From a bacterium YEK0313 (GTDB lineage Bacteria; Pseudomonadota; Alphaproteobacteria; Rhizobiales; Phreatobacteraceae), in the NCBI GenBank assembly GCA_000751295.2, contig CCMO02000001.1, forward strand, positions 744,001-808,000: 64,000 nt of DNA. Direction: 5' to 3'. A program made the position numbers and the translations under genes. This document shows, piece after piece, positions 36,225-45,023 of this stretch. Below the pieces are notes generated by a model. It saw nothing but the letters and a program-made list of their open reading frames with translations, was not told the origin of the DNA and did no database searches. Position 1 is the stretch's first letter; every line of letters starts with the position of its first letter.

Positions 36225-37244
36225 ATGCGTGTCTATTACGATCGCGACGCCGATCTGAACCTGATCAAGTCGAAGAAGGTGCTGATCGTCGGCTACGGCA
36301 GCCAGGGCCATGCCCATGCCCAGAACCTGCGCGATTCCGGCGTGAAGGACGTGGCGATCGCGCTCAAGGCCGGCTCGGCCACGCGCGCCAAGGCGGAAGG
36401 CGCGGGCTTCCAGGTGATGACCCCCGCCGAGGGCGCCAAGTGGGCCGACGTCGTCATGATGCTGACGCCGGACGAGCTGCAGGCCGACATCTATCGCGAC
36501 GATCTTCATGGCAACATGAAGCAGGGCGCCGCGATCATGTTCGCCCACGGCCTCAACGTGCACTTCAACCTGATCGAGCCGCGCAAGGACCTCGACGTGC
36601 TGATGGTCGCCCCGAAGGGCCCCGGCCACACCGTGCGTTCGGAATATCAGCGCGGCGGCGGCGTGCCGACGCTCATCGCCATCCACCAGGACGCCTCGGG
36701 CAATGCCCATGACCTCGGCCTCTCCTACGCCTCGGCCAATGGCGGCGGCCGCGCCGGCATCATCGAGACCACCTTCAAGGAAGAGTGCGAGACGGACCTG
36801 TTCGGCGAGCAGGTGGTGCTCTGCGGCGGCCTCGTCGAGCTGATCAAGGCCGGCTACGAGACGCTGACCGAAGCCGGCTACGCGCCGGAAATGGCCTATT
36901 TCGAGTGCCTGCACGAAGTGAAGCTGATCGTCGACCTCATCTATGAGGGCGGCATTGCCAACATGAACTACTCGATCTCCAATACTGCCGAATATGGCGA
37001 GTACGTCACCGGCCCGCGCATCATCACCGCCGAGACCAAGGCCGAGATGAAGCGCGTCCTCACCGACATCCAGTCGGGCAAGTTCACCCGCGACTGGATG
37101 CTGGAGAACAAGGTCAACCAGACCTCGTTCAAGGCGACCCGCGCCCGCATGGCCGCCCATCCGATCGAGGAAGTCGGCGCCAAGCTGCGCGACATGATGC
37201 CGTGGATCAAGGCCAAGGCGCTGGTCGACAAGACCAAGAACTGA
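36225..37244 (+). CDS. ilvC: Ketol-acid reductoisomerase (class I)
   Basis: 339 residues, NADPH-dependent. Rossmann motif GYGSQGHA (residues 23-30), AHGLNVHF, catalytic acidic residues in EECETDLFGEQVVLCGG and the C-terminal helical ECLHEVKLIVDL region. AAGGAAG ribosome site before ATG 36225; the frame open back to 36063 is non-coding. Acts after IlvIH in valine/isoleucine synthesis. Confidence 0.97.
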   Translation: MRVYYDRDADLNLIKSKKVLIVGYGSQGHAHAQNLRDSGVKDVAIALKAGSATRAKAEGAGFQVMTPAEGAKWADVVMMLTPDELQADIYRDDLHGNMKQGAAIMFAHGLNVHFNLIEPRKDLDVLMVAPKGPGHTVRSEYQRGGGVPTLIAIHQDASGNAHDLGLSYASANGGGRAGIIETTFKEECETDLFGEQVVLCGGLVELIKAGYETLTEAGYAPEMAYFECLHEVKLIVDLIYEGGIANMNYSISNTAEYGEYVTGPRIITAETKAEMKRVLTDIQSGKFTRDWMLENKVNQTSFKATRARMAAHPIEEVGAKLRDMMPWIKAKALVDKTKN

Positions 37245-37316
37245 CGCGCCCGGAATCGGAGACCGGCGGGGACGGTTGCGATTGCCGCCCCCGCCGTCCC
37301 ACCGGCCGGCGGCCGG

Positions 37317-37344
37317 TTGACCTTCGCGACGATCACGCTATTGA
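37317..37344 (+). promoter_or_regulatory. Candidate sigma-70-type promoter
   Basis: TTGACC (37317-37322), 16-base spacer, TATTGA (37339-37344), 42 bases before the first NTF2-like gene. Confidence 0.45.
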
Positions 37345-37386
37345 ACAGTACTGAGATACCGGTTCGCTGCGAGCCGGAACCTGAGA

Positions 37387-37827
37387 ATGTTCATGACGCC
37401 GTCGCGCCTTCGCCTCGTCTCGGGTGTGCCCCTGGTCAGGGAAAAGCTCACCCGGCTCTATGCGGCGCGTGTCAGCGGCAATCTCGCGGCCTTCGCCGGC
37501 GGCTTCAAGCCGGATGGCGTCTTCCATCTCGTCGGAGACGCCCGCCTCGTGCCCGAGGCCGGACGGCATCGCGGCCGGGCCGCCATCGAGGCGGTGCTGC
37601 GCAACCTCTACGCCAGCTTTCAATATCTCGACGGCCTGCTCGTCGACATGATCGTCGATCTCGACGCCGCCGCCGTGCGGCGCCACGTCACCGTGCGCTC
37701 CCAGGCGACCGGCGCGGTTGGAGAGTTCGAGATCGCCGAGCATCTCAGCCTCGACAATGGCGAGATCGTCGAGCTCGTCCAGTTCATGGACACGGCCTCC
37801 ATGGCCGTCCTGGCCAGGCGGATCTGA
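37387..37827 (+). CDS. NTF2/SnoaL-like protein 1
   Basis: 146 residues, single cone-shaped NTF2-like domain: helix LTRLYAARVSGNLAAFAGGF, strand VFHLVGD, GRAAIEAVLRNL and the end strands VGEFEIAEHLSLDNGEIVEL. Followed three bases later by another protein of the same fold. Such domains act as small-molecule isomerases, hydrolases or binding modules; no catalytic pair can be assigned here. Confidence 0.8.
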   Translation: MFMTPSRLRLVSGVPLVREKLTRLYAARVSGNLAAFAGGFKPDGVFHLVGDARLVPEAGRHRGRAAIEAVLRNLYASFQYLDGLLVDMIVDLDAAAVRRHVTVRSQATGAVGEFEIAEHLSLDNGEIVELVQFMDTASMAVLARRI

Positions 37828-37830
37828 ACC

Positions 37831-38295
37831 GTGCCGGCCCCGCCGACCGGCCCGCGCTTCGGCCCCACCGCGCGGCGCCATGCCTTGCGGGCCGAGATCG
37901 ACGCCTTCTATGCCGCGCGCATGGCCTGCGACATCGACACCTTCACGCGCTACTTCACGCCTGACGCACGCTTCTTCGTGGTCGGCAACCCCGTGCTGAA
38001 CGCCAATTCGGGCCTGCGTATCGGCCGCGAGGATATCGGCACGCATCTGCGCACCGTCCATGCCAGCAACAGCTATCGCGACTTCGCGATCCGCAGCCTG
38101 GTCGCCGAGGCCGACGCGGTGGCGGTCTGGTGGCGCGTCCACATCACCGCGCGGTCGACCGGCAGGAGCGGCCTGTTCGACAGCTTCGACCAGATGCGGC
38201 TGCGCAACGGCCAGATCGCCGAGCTTTCGCAGTTCTACGACACCGGCGCCTTCGCCATGATGGTCGGCCGCCTGACGCCACCCCCGGCGCTGTGA
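37831..38295 (+). CDS. NTF2/SnoaL-like protein 2
   Basis: 154 residues from GTG 37831, three bases after the previous stop. DAFYAARMACDIDTFTRYFTPDARF and FDSFDQMRLRNGQIAELSQF show the same fold as its neighbour with low identity; probably an old tandem duplicate, perhaps forming a heterodimer (inference). Confidence 0.78.
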   Translation: MPAPPTGPRFGPTARRHALRAEIDAFYAARMACDIDTFTRYFTPDARFFVVGNPVLNANSGLRIGREDIGTHLRTVHASNSYRDFAIRSLVAEADAVAVWWRVHITARSTGRSGLFDSFDQMRLRNGQIAELSQFYDTGAFAMMVGRLTPPPAL

Positions 38296-38327
38296 CCTGC
38301 GGTGCCGCGCGGCCGCAATCGTCCTGG

Positions 38328-38354
38328 AAAAAAGGCGGCCCCTCCCGGCCGCCT
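38328..38354 (-). terminator. Intrinsic terminator for the minus-strand HhH gene
   Basis: Read on the minus strand: aggcggcc / ggccgcct stem with 6-base loop followed by T6 (plus-strand A6 at 38328-38333). About 90 bases past the stop at 38442. Confidence 0.85.
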
Positions 38355-38441
38355 CTCTCGTTCAGGCCGGCGAACCGGCGTGAAACCTGTTGATGCCGAC
38401 AGCCGGGACGCATGTGCGTCCGGCCGCAGCGATGTCGTGCA

Positions 38442-38889
38442 TCAGAACCTGACGCGGGTGCGGATCGCATCCTTGGCGGTCTGGTTGAGCGAAGAGCCGG
38501 CCATGCGGCGCTCGAAGTCCTCCCAGTTGAGGAAGCGGCCCTTGGCGCGCTCGGTCAGGATGGCTTGGGCGCGGGCGGCGCCGATCTGAGGCAGGCTGTC
38601 GAGCTCGGCCTGGGTCGCCGTGTTGAGGTTGACCATGGCGCCCTGCGTCTGGGCCGGACGGGCCGCGGTGCCGGCAGCGGGCGCCGCCGGGGCGGCGGCC
38701 GCCGGGCGGCCGGTATTGGCCGGCCGGGGCATGGTTCTGGTTGGCGGCGGGAGCGCGGCGCGTGCCGGTCTCGGGCGCCGTGACGCCGGGGGCAGCAGGC
38801 GCGGTCGGGGCGGGCTGCGCCTGCGCCAGGGCCTGGCCGATCAGAAGCGTGGAGACCGCGGCAGCGGTGAGAAAGCGCGACAGGATCAT
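38442..38889 (-). pseudogene. Exported ComEA-like helix-hairpin-helix protein, frameshifted
   Basis: From ATG 38889 a signal peptide (MILSRFLTAAAVSTLLIGQA) and a Pro/Ala/Thr linker are read in one frame; the C-terminal HhH domain (VNLNTATQAELDSLPQIG, RAQAILTERAKGRFLNWED) is in another. The switch is near the G-run 38726-38729; deleting one base gives ~148 residues. Span length is one over a multiple of three. ComEA-like domains bind double-stranded DNA at the cell surface during uptake. Linker-located single-base shift suggests possible sequencing error. Confidence 0.8.
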
Positions 38890-39248
38890 GACGAACCCAT
38901 TCGATAGCCCGGCGCTTGCCTCCCTTAGGTCCACGTCAGGCGGCCGGGCGTGCCGCCGTGGAACAAGGCCGTATCGGATCGATCCGGCATGCTGATCTCG
39001 CCCGGCGACGATGACGCGCCCGTGAGCGGTTTGCATTTTTTTTGTGGCTGGGGATGAACGGCGGCTGAATTTGCACTTTTCGGGCCTTTTCGGCGGTCCC
39101 GGACGTTTTTCCTCCGCCGCATCGGCGATCGCCGACGGCCGCCCGCCCCGCGAAACCTGATGGCTGGCTTCAACGATCGGAATTGGCGCGGCGGCGCGAG
39201 GGTGCTCTAAGGTAAGCCATCGGAGCCGGCGTCGGTGAACATCCTGCC
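38890..39248. other. 359-base intergenic region between divergent genes
   Basis: Upstream of the HhH gene (minus) and pdxY (plus). Contains a T8 run at 39036-39043 without a preceding stem and a small palindrome cggcgatcgccg near 39124. No gene or convincing promoter seen. Confidence 0.5.
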
Positions 39249-40100
39249 ATGAACATCCTGTCCATCCAGTCCTGGGTCGCCTACGGCCATGTCGGCAATG
39301 CCTCGGCCATGTTTCCGATGCAGCGCCTCGGCCACGAGGTCTGGGGCATCCACACCGTCCAGTTCTCCAATCACACCGGCTATGGCGCCTGGAAGGGGCG
39401 TGTCTTCGACGCGCCGATGATCGAGGAACTGGTCGACGGCATCGCCGAGCGCGGCGTGCTGGCGCGCTGCGACGGCGTGCTGTCCGGCTATATGGGTTCG
39501 GCCGATATCGGCACCGGCATTCTCAGCGCAGTGGCGCGCGTCCGGGCCGCCAATGCCAAGGCGCTCTATTGCTGCGACCCGGTCATCGGCGATGTCGGCC
39601 GCGGCGTCTTCGTCCGCCCCGGCATTCCCGAATTCATGCGCGACCAGGCGCTGCCCGCTGCCGACATCGTCACGCCCAACCAGTTCGAGCTCGAATATCT
39701 CGCCGGCCAGACCATCACCACCCTCGCCGATGCGACGCGGGCGGCGGCGGCCGTCCATGCCCGGGGCCCCGCGACGGTGCTCGTCACCAGCCTGGTGACC
39801 GAGGATACGCCGGAGGATGCCATCGACCTCTTGGCCTCCGGGCCGGCCGGCCGGTTCCGCGTGCGCACGCCGAAGCTCGGCCTGTCGATCAACGGTGCGG
39901 GCGACGCCATCGCCGCGCTCTTCTTCGTCCATGCCGCGACCACCGGCGACATCGCCTTCGCGCTGTCGCGCGCGGCTTCGTCCACCTATGGGCTGCTGAA
40001 ACGCACCGACGAGGCGGGCTCCCGGGAAATCCTTACCGTGGCGGCCCAGGACGAGTTCGTCACGCCGAGCCGGGTCTTCACCCCGGAAAAACTCGACTAG
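39249..40100 (+). CDS. pdxY: Pyridoxal kinase
   Basis: 283 residues, ribokinase superfamily. ILSIQSWVAYGHVGNASA (start), substrate loop FSNHTGYGAWKG, CDPVIGD, PNQFELEYL, and the anion-hole GxGD as INGAGDAIAALF near residue 220. Phosphorylates pyridoxal to PLP (salvage). Second vitamin B6 gene in the window besides pdxJ. Confidence 0.94.
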   Translation: MNILSIQSWVAYGHVGNASAMFPMQRLGHEVWGIHTVQFSNHTGYGAWKGRVFDAPMIEELVDGIAERGVLARCDGVLSGYMGSADIGTGILSAVARVRAANAKALYCCDPVIGDVGRGVFVRPGIPEFMRDQALPAADIVTPNQFELEYLAGQTITTLADATRAAAAVHARGPATVLVTSLVTEDTPEDAIDLLASGPAGRFRVRTPKLGLSINGAGDAIAALFFVHAATTGDIAFALSRAASSTYGLLKRTDEAGSREILTVAAQDEFVTPSRVFTPEKLD

Positions 40101-40175
40101 ATTCCGTGTTCAAAGACGCGTTCTGTTCAGGCGAACCGGCCGTCGGTTCGCCTGAAACCGCGATGGACGTCTGCC

Positions 40176-41084
40176 ATGGCCCGCCGCTACCACACGCTCG
40201 ATGTGTTCACCGACAGGCCGCTGAGCGGCAATCCGCTGGCGGTCGTCCACGATGCCGCGGATCTCGACACCGCCGCGATGCAGGCGATCGCGCGCGAGTT
40301 CAATCTGTCGGAAACGGTCTTCGTCCTGCCGGCAACCGGCGATCACCGGGCCGATATCCGCATTTTCACGCCCGGCGGCGAATTGCCCTTTGCCGGCCAC
40401 CCGACGGTGGGCACGGCGGTCCTGCTCGCGAGCCTCGACGGCCTGAACCCCGGCAGCGAGACGACCTTCCGGCTGGGCGAGCAGGCCGGGCCGGTGCCGT
40501 GCCGCGTCCAGTGCCTCGTCGACGGCCGCTTCGCGGCCACCTTCGAGGCACCGCGCCTGCCCGCGGCCATCGACCATACGCCTGATACCGCCCAACTCGC
40601 CGGCATTCTCGGCATCGACAGCCGCGATGTCGGCTTCGGCGCCCATGTGCCCAGCCGTTTCGGCGCTCCCGTCTCGTTCTGCTACGTGCCGGTGCGCTCG
40701 CGCGCAGCGGTCGATGCGATCCGCGTCGATGTCGGCTGGTTCGGCGCGACCTTCGCCGCCATCGGCGAGAATCATCCGGCGATCTTCGCCTATTCCTCGG
40801 AGACCGCAGCGCCCGAGGCTTCCTTCTATGCCCGCATGTTCGCGCCCGGCCTCGGCATTGCCGAGGATCCGGCAACCGGGTCGGCGGCCGCCGCCTTTGC
40901 CGGTGTGCTCAACCGGTTCGAGCGCCTGCCCGACGGTCGCCACGGCTTCGTCATCGAACAGGGCTTCGCCATGGGCCGGCCGAGCCGGATCGAGCTCAGT
41001 CTCGTGACCAGGGACCGCGTGGTGAAAAGCGTCGCCATCGGCGGCGGCGCGGTGATCCTGATGGACGGACACCTATCGGTCTGA
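40176..41084 (+). CDS. PhzF family phenazine-biosynthesis-like isomerase
   Basis: 302 residues, two diaminopimelate-epimerase-like domains. DVFTDRPLSGNPLAVV (residues ~8-23), the general-base glutamate in NLSETVFVLP, GHPTVGTAVLL and the second-domain EDPATGSAAAAF are signature motifs. Cellular substrate unknown for most members. Starts 75 bases after pdxY. Confidence 0.92.
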   Translation: MARRYHTLDVFTDRPLSGNPLAVVHDAADLDTAAMQAIAREFNLSETVFVLPATGDHRADIRIFTPGGELPFAGHPTVGTAVLLASLDGLNPGSETTFRLGEQAGPVPCRVQCLVDGRFAATFEAPRLPAAIDHTPDTAQLAGILGIDSRDVGFGAHVPSRFGAPVSFCYVPVRSRAAVDAIRVDVGWFGATFAAIGENHPAIFAYSSETAAPEASFYARMFAPGLGIAEDPATGSAAAAFAGVLNRFERLPDGRHGFVIEQGFAMGRPSRIELSLVTRDRVVKSVAIGGGAVILMDGHLSV

Positions 41085-41137
41085 AAACCGGACCGGGTCG
41101 CAACGGCCGACGGCCGTCGCCCGGCCGCTTCCAATAG

Positions 41138-41177
41138 AAAGGCCCGCCGGACCATCTCGGTCCGGCGGGCCTTTTTT
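41138..41177. terminator. Bidirectional intrinsic terminator
   Basis: aaggcccgccgga / tccggcgggcctt stem, 9-base loop, T6 on the plus strand and A3 before it on the other side. Serves the PhzF gene (plus) and probably the small lipoprotein gene (minus). Confidence 0.92.
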
Positions 41178-41192
41178 CAACCGACAGGCCGG

Positions 41193-41459
41193 TCAGTAGA
41201 CGCGGCGGCAGCGGCGATAGCCGTAATCGTCGATCCAGCAGCGGCGACGCGGCGTCGTTTCGGCGCCGATGATGGCGCCGCCCACGCCGCCGATGGCCGC
41301 GCCGGCGAGAGCGCCGCCGCCCGTACCGGTGGCCAGGCCGCCGATGATGGCGCCAGCGCCCGCACCGAGGGCCGCGCCGCCGGCCGCACGCTCTTCGCGC
41401 TCAGAGCAGGCGCCGAGCGTCAGCGCCAGCGCGCCGATCAGAACCAGTTTCTTCATCAT
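41193..41459 (-). CDS. Small glycine-zipper lipoprotein
   Basis: 88 residues from ATG 41459, chosen for AGGAGG 7 bases before it; the longer frame upstream has no signal. Lipobox LTLGAC (Cys ~19), then a glycine-zipper stretch (GGAALGAGAGAIIGGLATG and GGALAGAAIGGVGGAIIG) and a basic, Cys-containing end RRRCWIDDYGYRRCRR. Glycine-zipper lipoproteins usually associate with the outer membrane; function unknown. Confidence 0.85.
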   Translation of the reverse strand: MMKKLVLIGALALTLGACSEREERAAGGAALGAGAGAIIGGLATGTGGGALAGAAIGGVGGAIIGAETTPRRRCWIDDYGYRRCRRVY

Positions 41460-41664
41460 TGCAGACCCTCCTGAGTGCCCCGACCCGCCGCGACCATAGG
41501 TGATCCGGCGCAGCCTTGCCAAGTCTTGGCCGGTACGGCTCGTGTTCAAGCCTAACCGGGTGTTGCCGGCGCGCAATGGTCAACGCCGCCGGGCGTCCAC
41601 CACTCCACCGCTAGCCGCAGCGGCACGCGCGGGCTAGACAGGACCCCGTTCACAGGGGCCCGCC

Positions 41665-42372
41665 GTGACCGAACCGTTCCGCTACATCCGCAGCCTGGAA
41701 ACCGGAATTTCCACGAGCCGATGGCGCTACGCTGAAACGCACGCGGAAGCGATTCGTTCAGCCTGGCGGCAATGGACTGCCGACAGGCCCGAAATGTTCA
41801 ATGGTCGGGTGCTGCTTCTGGCGGAAGGCGCCGCCGATGGCGATGTGTTTCAAGGCCGTTACATGGCGGTCGATTTTGCCGCCTTCCTGCATTTCATGCG
41901 GCTCGGCGCGCCCGACGGCACGACCCGCAACGCCTTTGGCCTGGCCGGGCTGACCAGCGCCGACGATGCGCTGCTGATGGGGGTGATGGCCGGGCATACC
42001 GCCAATGCCGGCAAGATCTATTTTCCCGGCGGCACGCCCGATCTCAACGACGTCGTCGACGGCAGTGTCGACCTCGAGGGCAGCGTCCGGCGCGAGCTCA
42101 CCGAAGAAACCGGGCTGACGCTCGACGAAGTGACCCTCGAGCCCGGCTTCTGGCTGCACGAGGACGACAAGCGCCTCGCCTTCCTGAAGGTCGTGCGCTC
42201 GAGGCTCGACGCCGATGCCCTGCGGACGGAGATCCTCGACCGGATCCGCCGCGACGACAAACCCGAGCTTTCCGACATCCATATCGTGCGAAGCCATGGC
42301 GATCTCGTTCCCGAGCGCATGCCGGCGTTCCAGCTCGCCTATGCCGAATGGTGGCTGGCGCGCCGGCGATAG
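41665..42372 (+). CDS. Nudix hydrolase family protein
   Basis: 235 residues from GTG 41665. The Nudix box spans about residues 115-145, ending in RRELTEETGL (REUxEExGU intact). The region before it (GKIYFPGGTPDLNDV) and the N-terminal ~100 residues are typical of larger Nudix proteins with an extra N-terminal domain. Nucleotide-type substrate unknown. Confidence 0.88.
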   Translation: MTEPFRYIRSLETGISTSRWRYAETHAEAIRSAWRQWTADRPEMFNGRVLLLAEGAADGDVFQGRYMAVDFAAFLHFMRLGAPDGTTRNAFGLAGLTSADDALLMGVMAGHTANAGKIYFPGGTPDLNDVVDGSVDLEGSVRRELTEETGLTLDEVTLEPGFWLHEDDKRLAFLKVVRSRLDADALRTEILDRIRRDDKPELSDIHIVRSHGDLVPERMPAFQLAYAEWWLARRR

Positions 42373-42441
42373 GCATCGGCGCCTGGCCATTGTAGACAGG
42401 CCTCGGGGGGCTGAACGGCAGATTCGCAGGAGCAGCCCGAC

Positions 42442-42825
42442 ATGAGAATACCGGCACGACCGTTCGCCGCCTTGCTGACGCTCGGCGTCCTGACGGCCAG
42501 CGCCATGGCGGCGCAGGAATTCAGCCTGGAATACCGCGTCGAGCGCCGCAGCGCGGCCGATCTGAACCTCGACACCTGCGCCGATGTCGCCAGGCGCGAG
42601 GCCGAGGCCGTCGGCTACTCCCAGAAGGTTCAGCGCTTCCCCAACCAGCTCGCGGTCGTCTCCGGCGGACCGCGCGGCGGCGGCGGCTCGTTCGTCGTCT
42701 ACTGCATCGCCGTCGACGACAAGACGGTGCAGCTCGTCCAGGTCATCGACTACCAGAACCGCGCGCAACCGGCGGCCGAATTCGCCGACCGGGTGCACAA
42801 GGCCCTGCTGGCAGCCGGCCGCTGA
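42442..42825 (+). CDS. Exported protein of unknown function
   Basis: 127 residues with a Sec signal peptide (cleavage near AMAAQ, residue ~24). EFSLEYRVERRSAADLNLDTCADV and a second cysteine in VVYCIAVDD; two cysteines could pair. It may belong to an uncharacterised alphaproteobacterial family; no function recognised. Confidence 0.75.
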   Translation: MRIPARPFAALLTLGVLTASAMAAQEFSLEYRVERRSAADLNLDTCADVARREAEAVGYSQKVQRFPNQLAVVSGGPRGGGGSFVVYCIAVDDKTVQLVQVIDYQNRAQPAAEFADRVHKALLAAGR

Positions 42826-42868
42826 TGCGGCAGGCGGCGCTCCGCATGAAGCGGCGGCCGCATGGCGC

Positions 42869-43606
42869 TCAACGACCGAGGGCGAGCCGCTCGGCGAGGC
42901 GGCGCGGCAGGCCGGCGGCCAGGATCTTGGCGGCCGCCGCCGCATGGTCGTAGCCCAGGCGGTGCTGGGTGATCTCGCCCGTGCCGAGATCCAGCATCGC
43001 ATAGGCCGCAGCCGGATCGCCGTCGCGCGGCTGGCCGACCGAGCCGACCACCACCTGCCAGGCCGCGGCGGGATCGAGCCGGACCGGCACGCCTGCCGGC
43101 AGCGGCATGGCGCGGCAGACGCCGCCCGCGCAGCGGAACAGCACGGGCTGGTGGGTATGGCCGGAAAAGACCTGGCGCGCGTCGGTCGCGGCAAGGCTGC
43201 GCTCGGCCGCCGCCTCCGAGGTGAGATAGGGCCAGGCGGCCGGCCGATCGGCGCTGGCATGGACGTAGAGCCGCTCGCCGTCCCGATGGGCTAACGGCAG
43301 GCCGGCGAGAAAGGCGTGGTGCGCCGCAGCCAGCGCGCCGCGCGTCCAGACGATGGCGGCATGCGCCAGGTCGGTCATGGTGCGCGCCGCCTCGCCCACC
43401 GCCGCGTCGTGATTGCCCTTGATCGCGACGGCGCCGCCGGCCACGAGGCCGGCAACCGTCTCGACGCAGAAGGCCGGATCGGCGCCATAGCCGACGATGT
43501 CGCCGAGCACGACGTAGCGGTCGGGCGCCTCGCTCCGCGCATGGGCGAGGCAGCTTTCCAGCGCCTCGCGGTTGCCATGAATGTCGGAGAGGAAGGCGAT
43601 GCGCAT
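42869..43606 (-). CDS. Metallophosphoesterase (calcineurin-like, YfcE/MJ0936 type)
   Basis: 245 residues. Metal motifs SDIHGN (residues 7-12), GDIVGYG, GNHD and GHTHQP are complete, so a binuclear metal site is expected. VGSVGQPRDGDP near residue 188 is typical of the phosphodiesterase group. No neighbours suggest a specific substrate. Confidence 0.92.
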   Translation of the reverse strand: MRIAFLSDIHGNREALESCLAHARSEAPDRYVVLGDIVGYGADPAFCVETVAGLVAGGAVAIKGNHDAAVGEAARTMTDLAHAAIVWTRGALAAAHHAFLAGLPLAHRDGERLYVHASADRPAAWPYLTSEAAAERSLAATDARQVFSGHTHQPVLFRCAGGVCRAMPLPAGVPVRLDPAAAWQVVVGSVGQPRDGDPAAAYAMLDLGTGEITQHRLGYDHAAAAAKILAAGLPRRLAERLALGR

Positions 43607-43660
43607 GACGCTTCCCTTGATGCACTCCGTTGACGCATCCCCGCTGAGCGCGGCCGGCCG

Positions 43661-43999
43661 TCAGGCCGGATAGCCGTAGCGGGTCTTGACCTGGCGCAGG
43701 CGGGCACGGGCATCGCCGTCCCGGCCTGCGGCGCAGGCCTGTTCGGGGCCGGCGAGATCGGTCATCACCCGGGTATGAACCTGGCGGTTGACGTGGCCGG
43801 TCGCGAGGTCGTTGTCCATCACCGCACGGAACCGGGCGATCTCGCCGGAGCAGCCGGCCCCTTCGGGCAGGCGGAAATCCGACCGCGTGACATAGGCGGG
43901 CGGCTGAGCCTGGGCTTGCGGCGGCGCTTCGGCGGCGGTGTTGCAGGCCGCCAGCAGCAGCGCGCCGGCGACAACGAAAAGCGGACGGTGGACGATCAT
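43661..43999 (-). CDS. Small putative lipoprotein
   Basis: 112 residues from ATG 43999 (AAGAGG upstream). Lipobox LLLAAC (Cys19), a Pro/Ala/Gln linker, then a domain with two cysteines (GAGCSGEI and EQACAAG) and ATGHVNRQVH. Family not recognised. 54 bases after... it lies just upstream of the metallophosphoesterase gene's start on the same strand. Confidence 0.75.
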   Translation of the reverse strand: MIVHRPLFVVAGALLLAACNTAAEAPPQAQAQPPAYVTRSDFRLPEGAGCSGEIARFRAVMDNDLATGHVNRQVHTRVMTDLAGPEQACAAGRDGDARARLRQVKTRYGYPA

Positions 44000-44078
44000 G
44001 ACAGCCTCTTGCCGGGGAATCGCTCCCCGGCAATCTAGCTTGGTTTGGTCACGGCGCCACGGCGCCGTTTCCATCGCT

Positions 44079-45023
44079 TCACAGCGGCTTCAGGCCCCGT
44101 TCGATCATGGCGCGCCGGCCTTCCAGGAAAGGCGGCAGGGCGAGCTTCTCGCCGAGGCTTTCCGCCGGCTCGTCGACCGCGAAGCCCGGTCCGTCGGTGG
44201 CGATCTCGAACAGGATGCCGCCCGGCTCGCGGAAATAGAGGCTCTCGAAATAATAACGGTCGACCGGTCCCGAGCTCGGGATGCGCAGCTCACGCAGGCG
44301 GGCGATCCAGGCCTCGTATTGCGCGCGGTCGGGTGTCCGGAACGCGACGTGATGCACGGCGCCGGCCCCCTGGCGGGCGTCGGCGAGCCCCGGCTCCACC
44401 GCCAGATGATATTCCGCGGCTGGACCGCCCTCGCCCATTTCGAAGACATGGACCTCCTGCCCATTCGCTCGGCCCGGATAGCTGCGTGCCTTGCGCATGC
44501 CGAGGACCGCGGTGAGCACGCGCTCGGTCGGCTCGAGCGCGGGAACGCTCGCCGTGATCGGGCCGAGGCCGCGAATCTGCCGTTCGGCCGGCACGGTGCT
44601 CCGGTCCCAGGGATGGGCATCGCCCGCTCCGCCATCGTCGATCAGAGCAAGCCTCTGGCCTTCCGGGTCTTCGAAATCGAGCGTCAGGCGGCCGTCGCGC
44701 AGGACCGGCGCCTCGTGTCGGACACCCTGCGCCGCAAAACGCTCGGCCCACCAGCGGACCGTGTCCTCGCCGGCAACCCGGAGCGCGGTGCGCACGATCG
44801 CATGGCTACCGCGGCGCTCGGGCGCGACCGGCCATTCGAAGAAGGTGATGTCGGAGCCGGGGCTCGCCGCGCCGTCGCCATAGAACAGATGATAGGCCGA
44901 AACGTCGTCCTGATTGACGGTGCGCTTGACCAGCCGCATGCCGAGCACGCCGACATAGAAGGCGTGGTTGGCCGAGGCATTCGCCGAGATGGCGGTGAGA
45001 TGATGGATGCCGGTGAGCTGCAT
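44079..45023 (-). CDS. Ring-cleaving dioxygenase-like VOC protein
   Basis: 314 residues, two VOC modules: TGIHHLTAISANASANHAFY at the start, RLVKRTVNQDDVSAYHLFYGD, second half with GAVHHVAFRTPD and FREPGGILFEIATD. Metal ligands His (IHHLT), His (VHHVAF) and Glu (FEIATD) fit the MhqO/PcpA-like family of ring-cleavage or glyoxalase-type dioxygenases. Start 45023 is preceded by AAGGAGA. Confidence 0.88.
   Translation of the reverse strand: MQLTGIHHLTAISANASANHAFYVGVLGMRLVKRTVNQDDVSAYHLFYGDGAASPGSDITFFEWPVAPERRGSHAIVRTALRVAGEDTVRWWAERFAAQGVRHEAPVLRDGRLTLDFEDPEGQRLALIDDGGAGDAHPWDRSTVPAERQIRGLGPITASVPALEPTERVLTAVLGMRKARSYPGRANGQEVHVFEMGEGGPAAEYHLAVEPGLADARQGAGAVHHVAFRTPDRAQYEAWIARLRELRIPSSGPVDRYYFESLYFREPGGILFEIATDGPGFAVDEPAESLGEKLALPPFLEGRRAMIERGLKPL

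Noticed and set aside
39010..39050. T8 run at 39036-39043 considered as a terminator or small RNA end
   Set aside because: No stem precedes it on either strand and no gene ends there.
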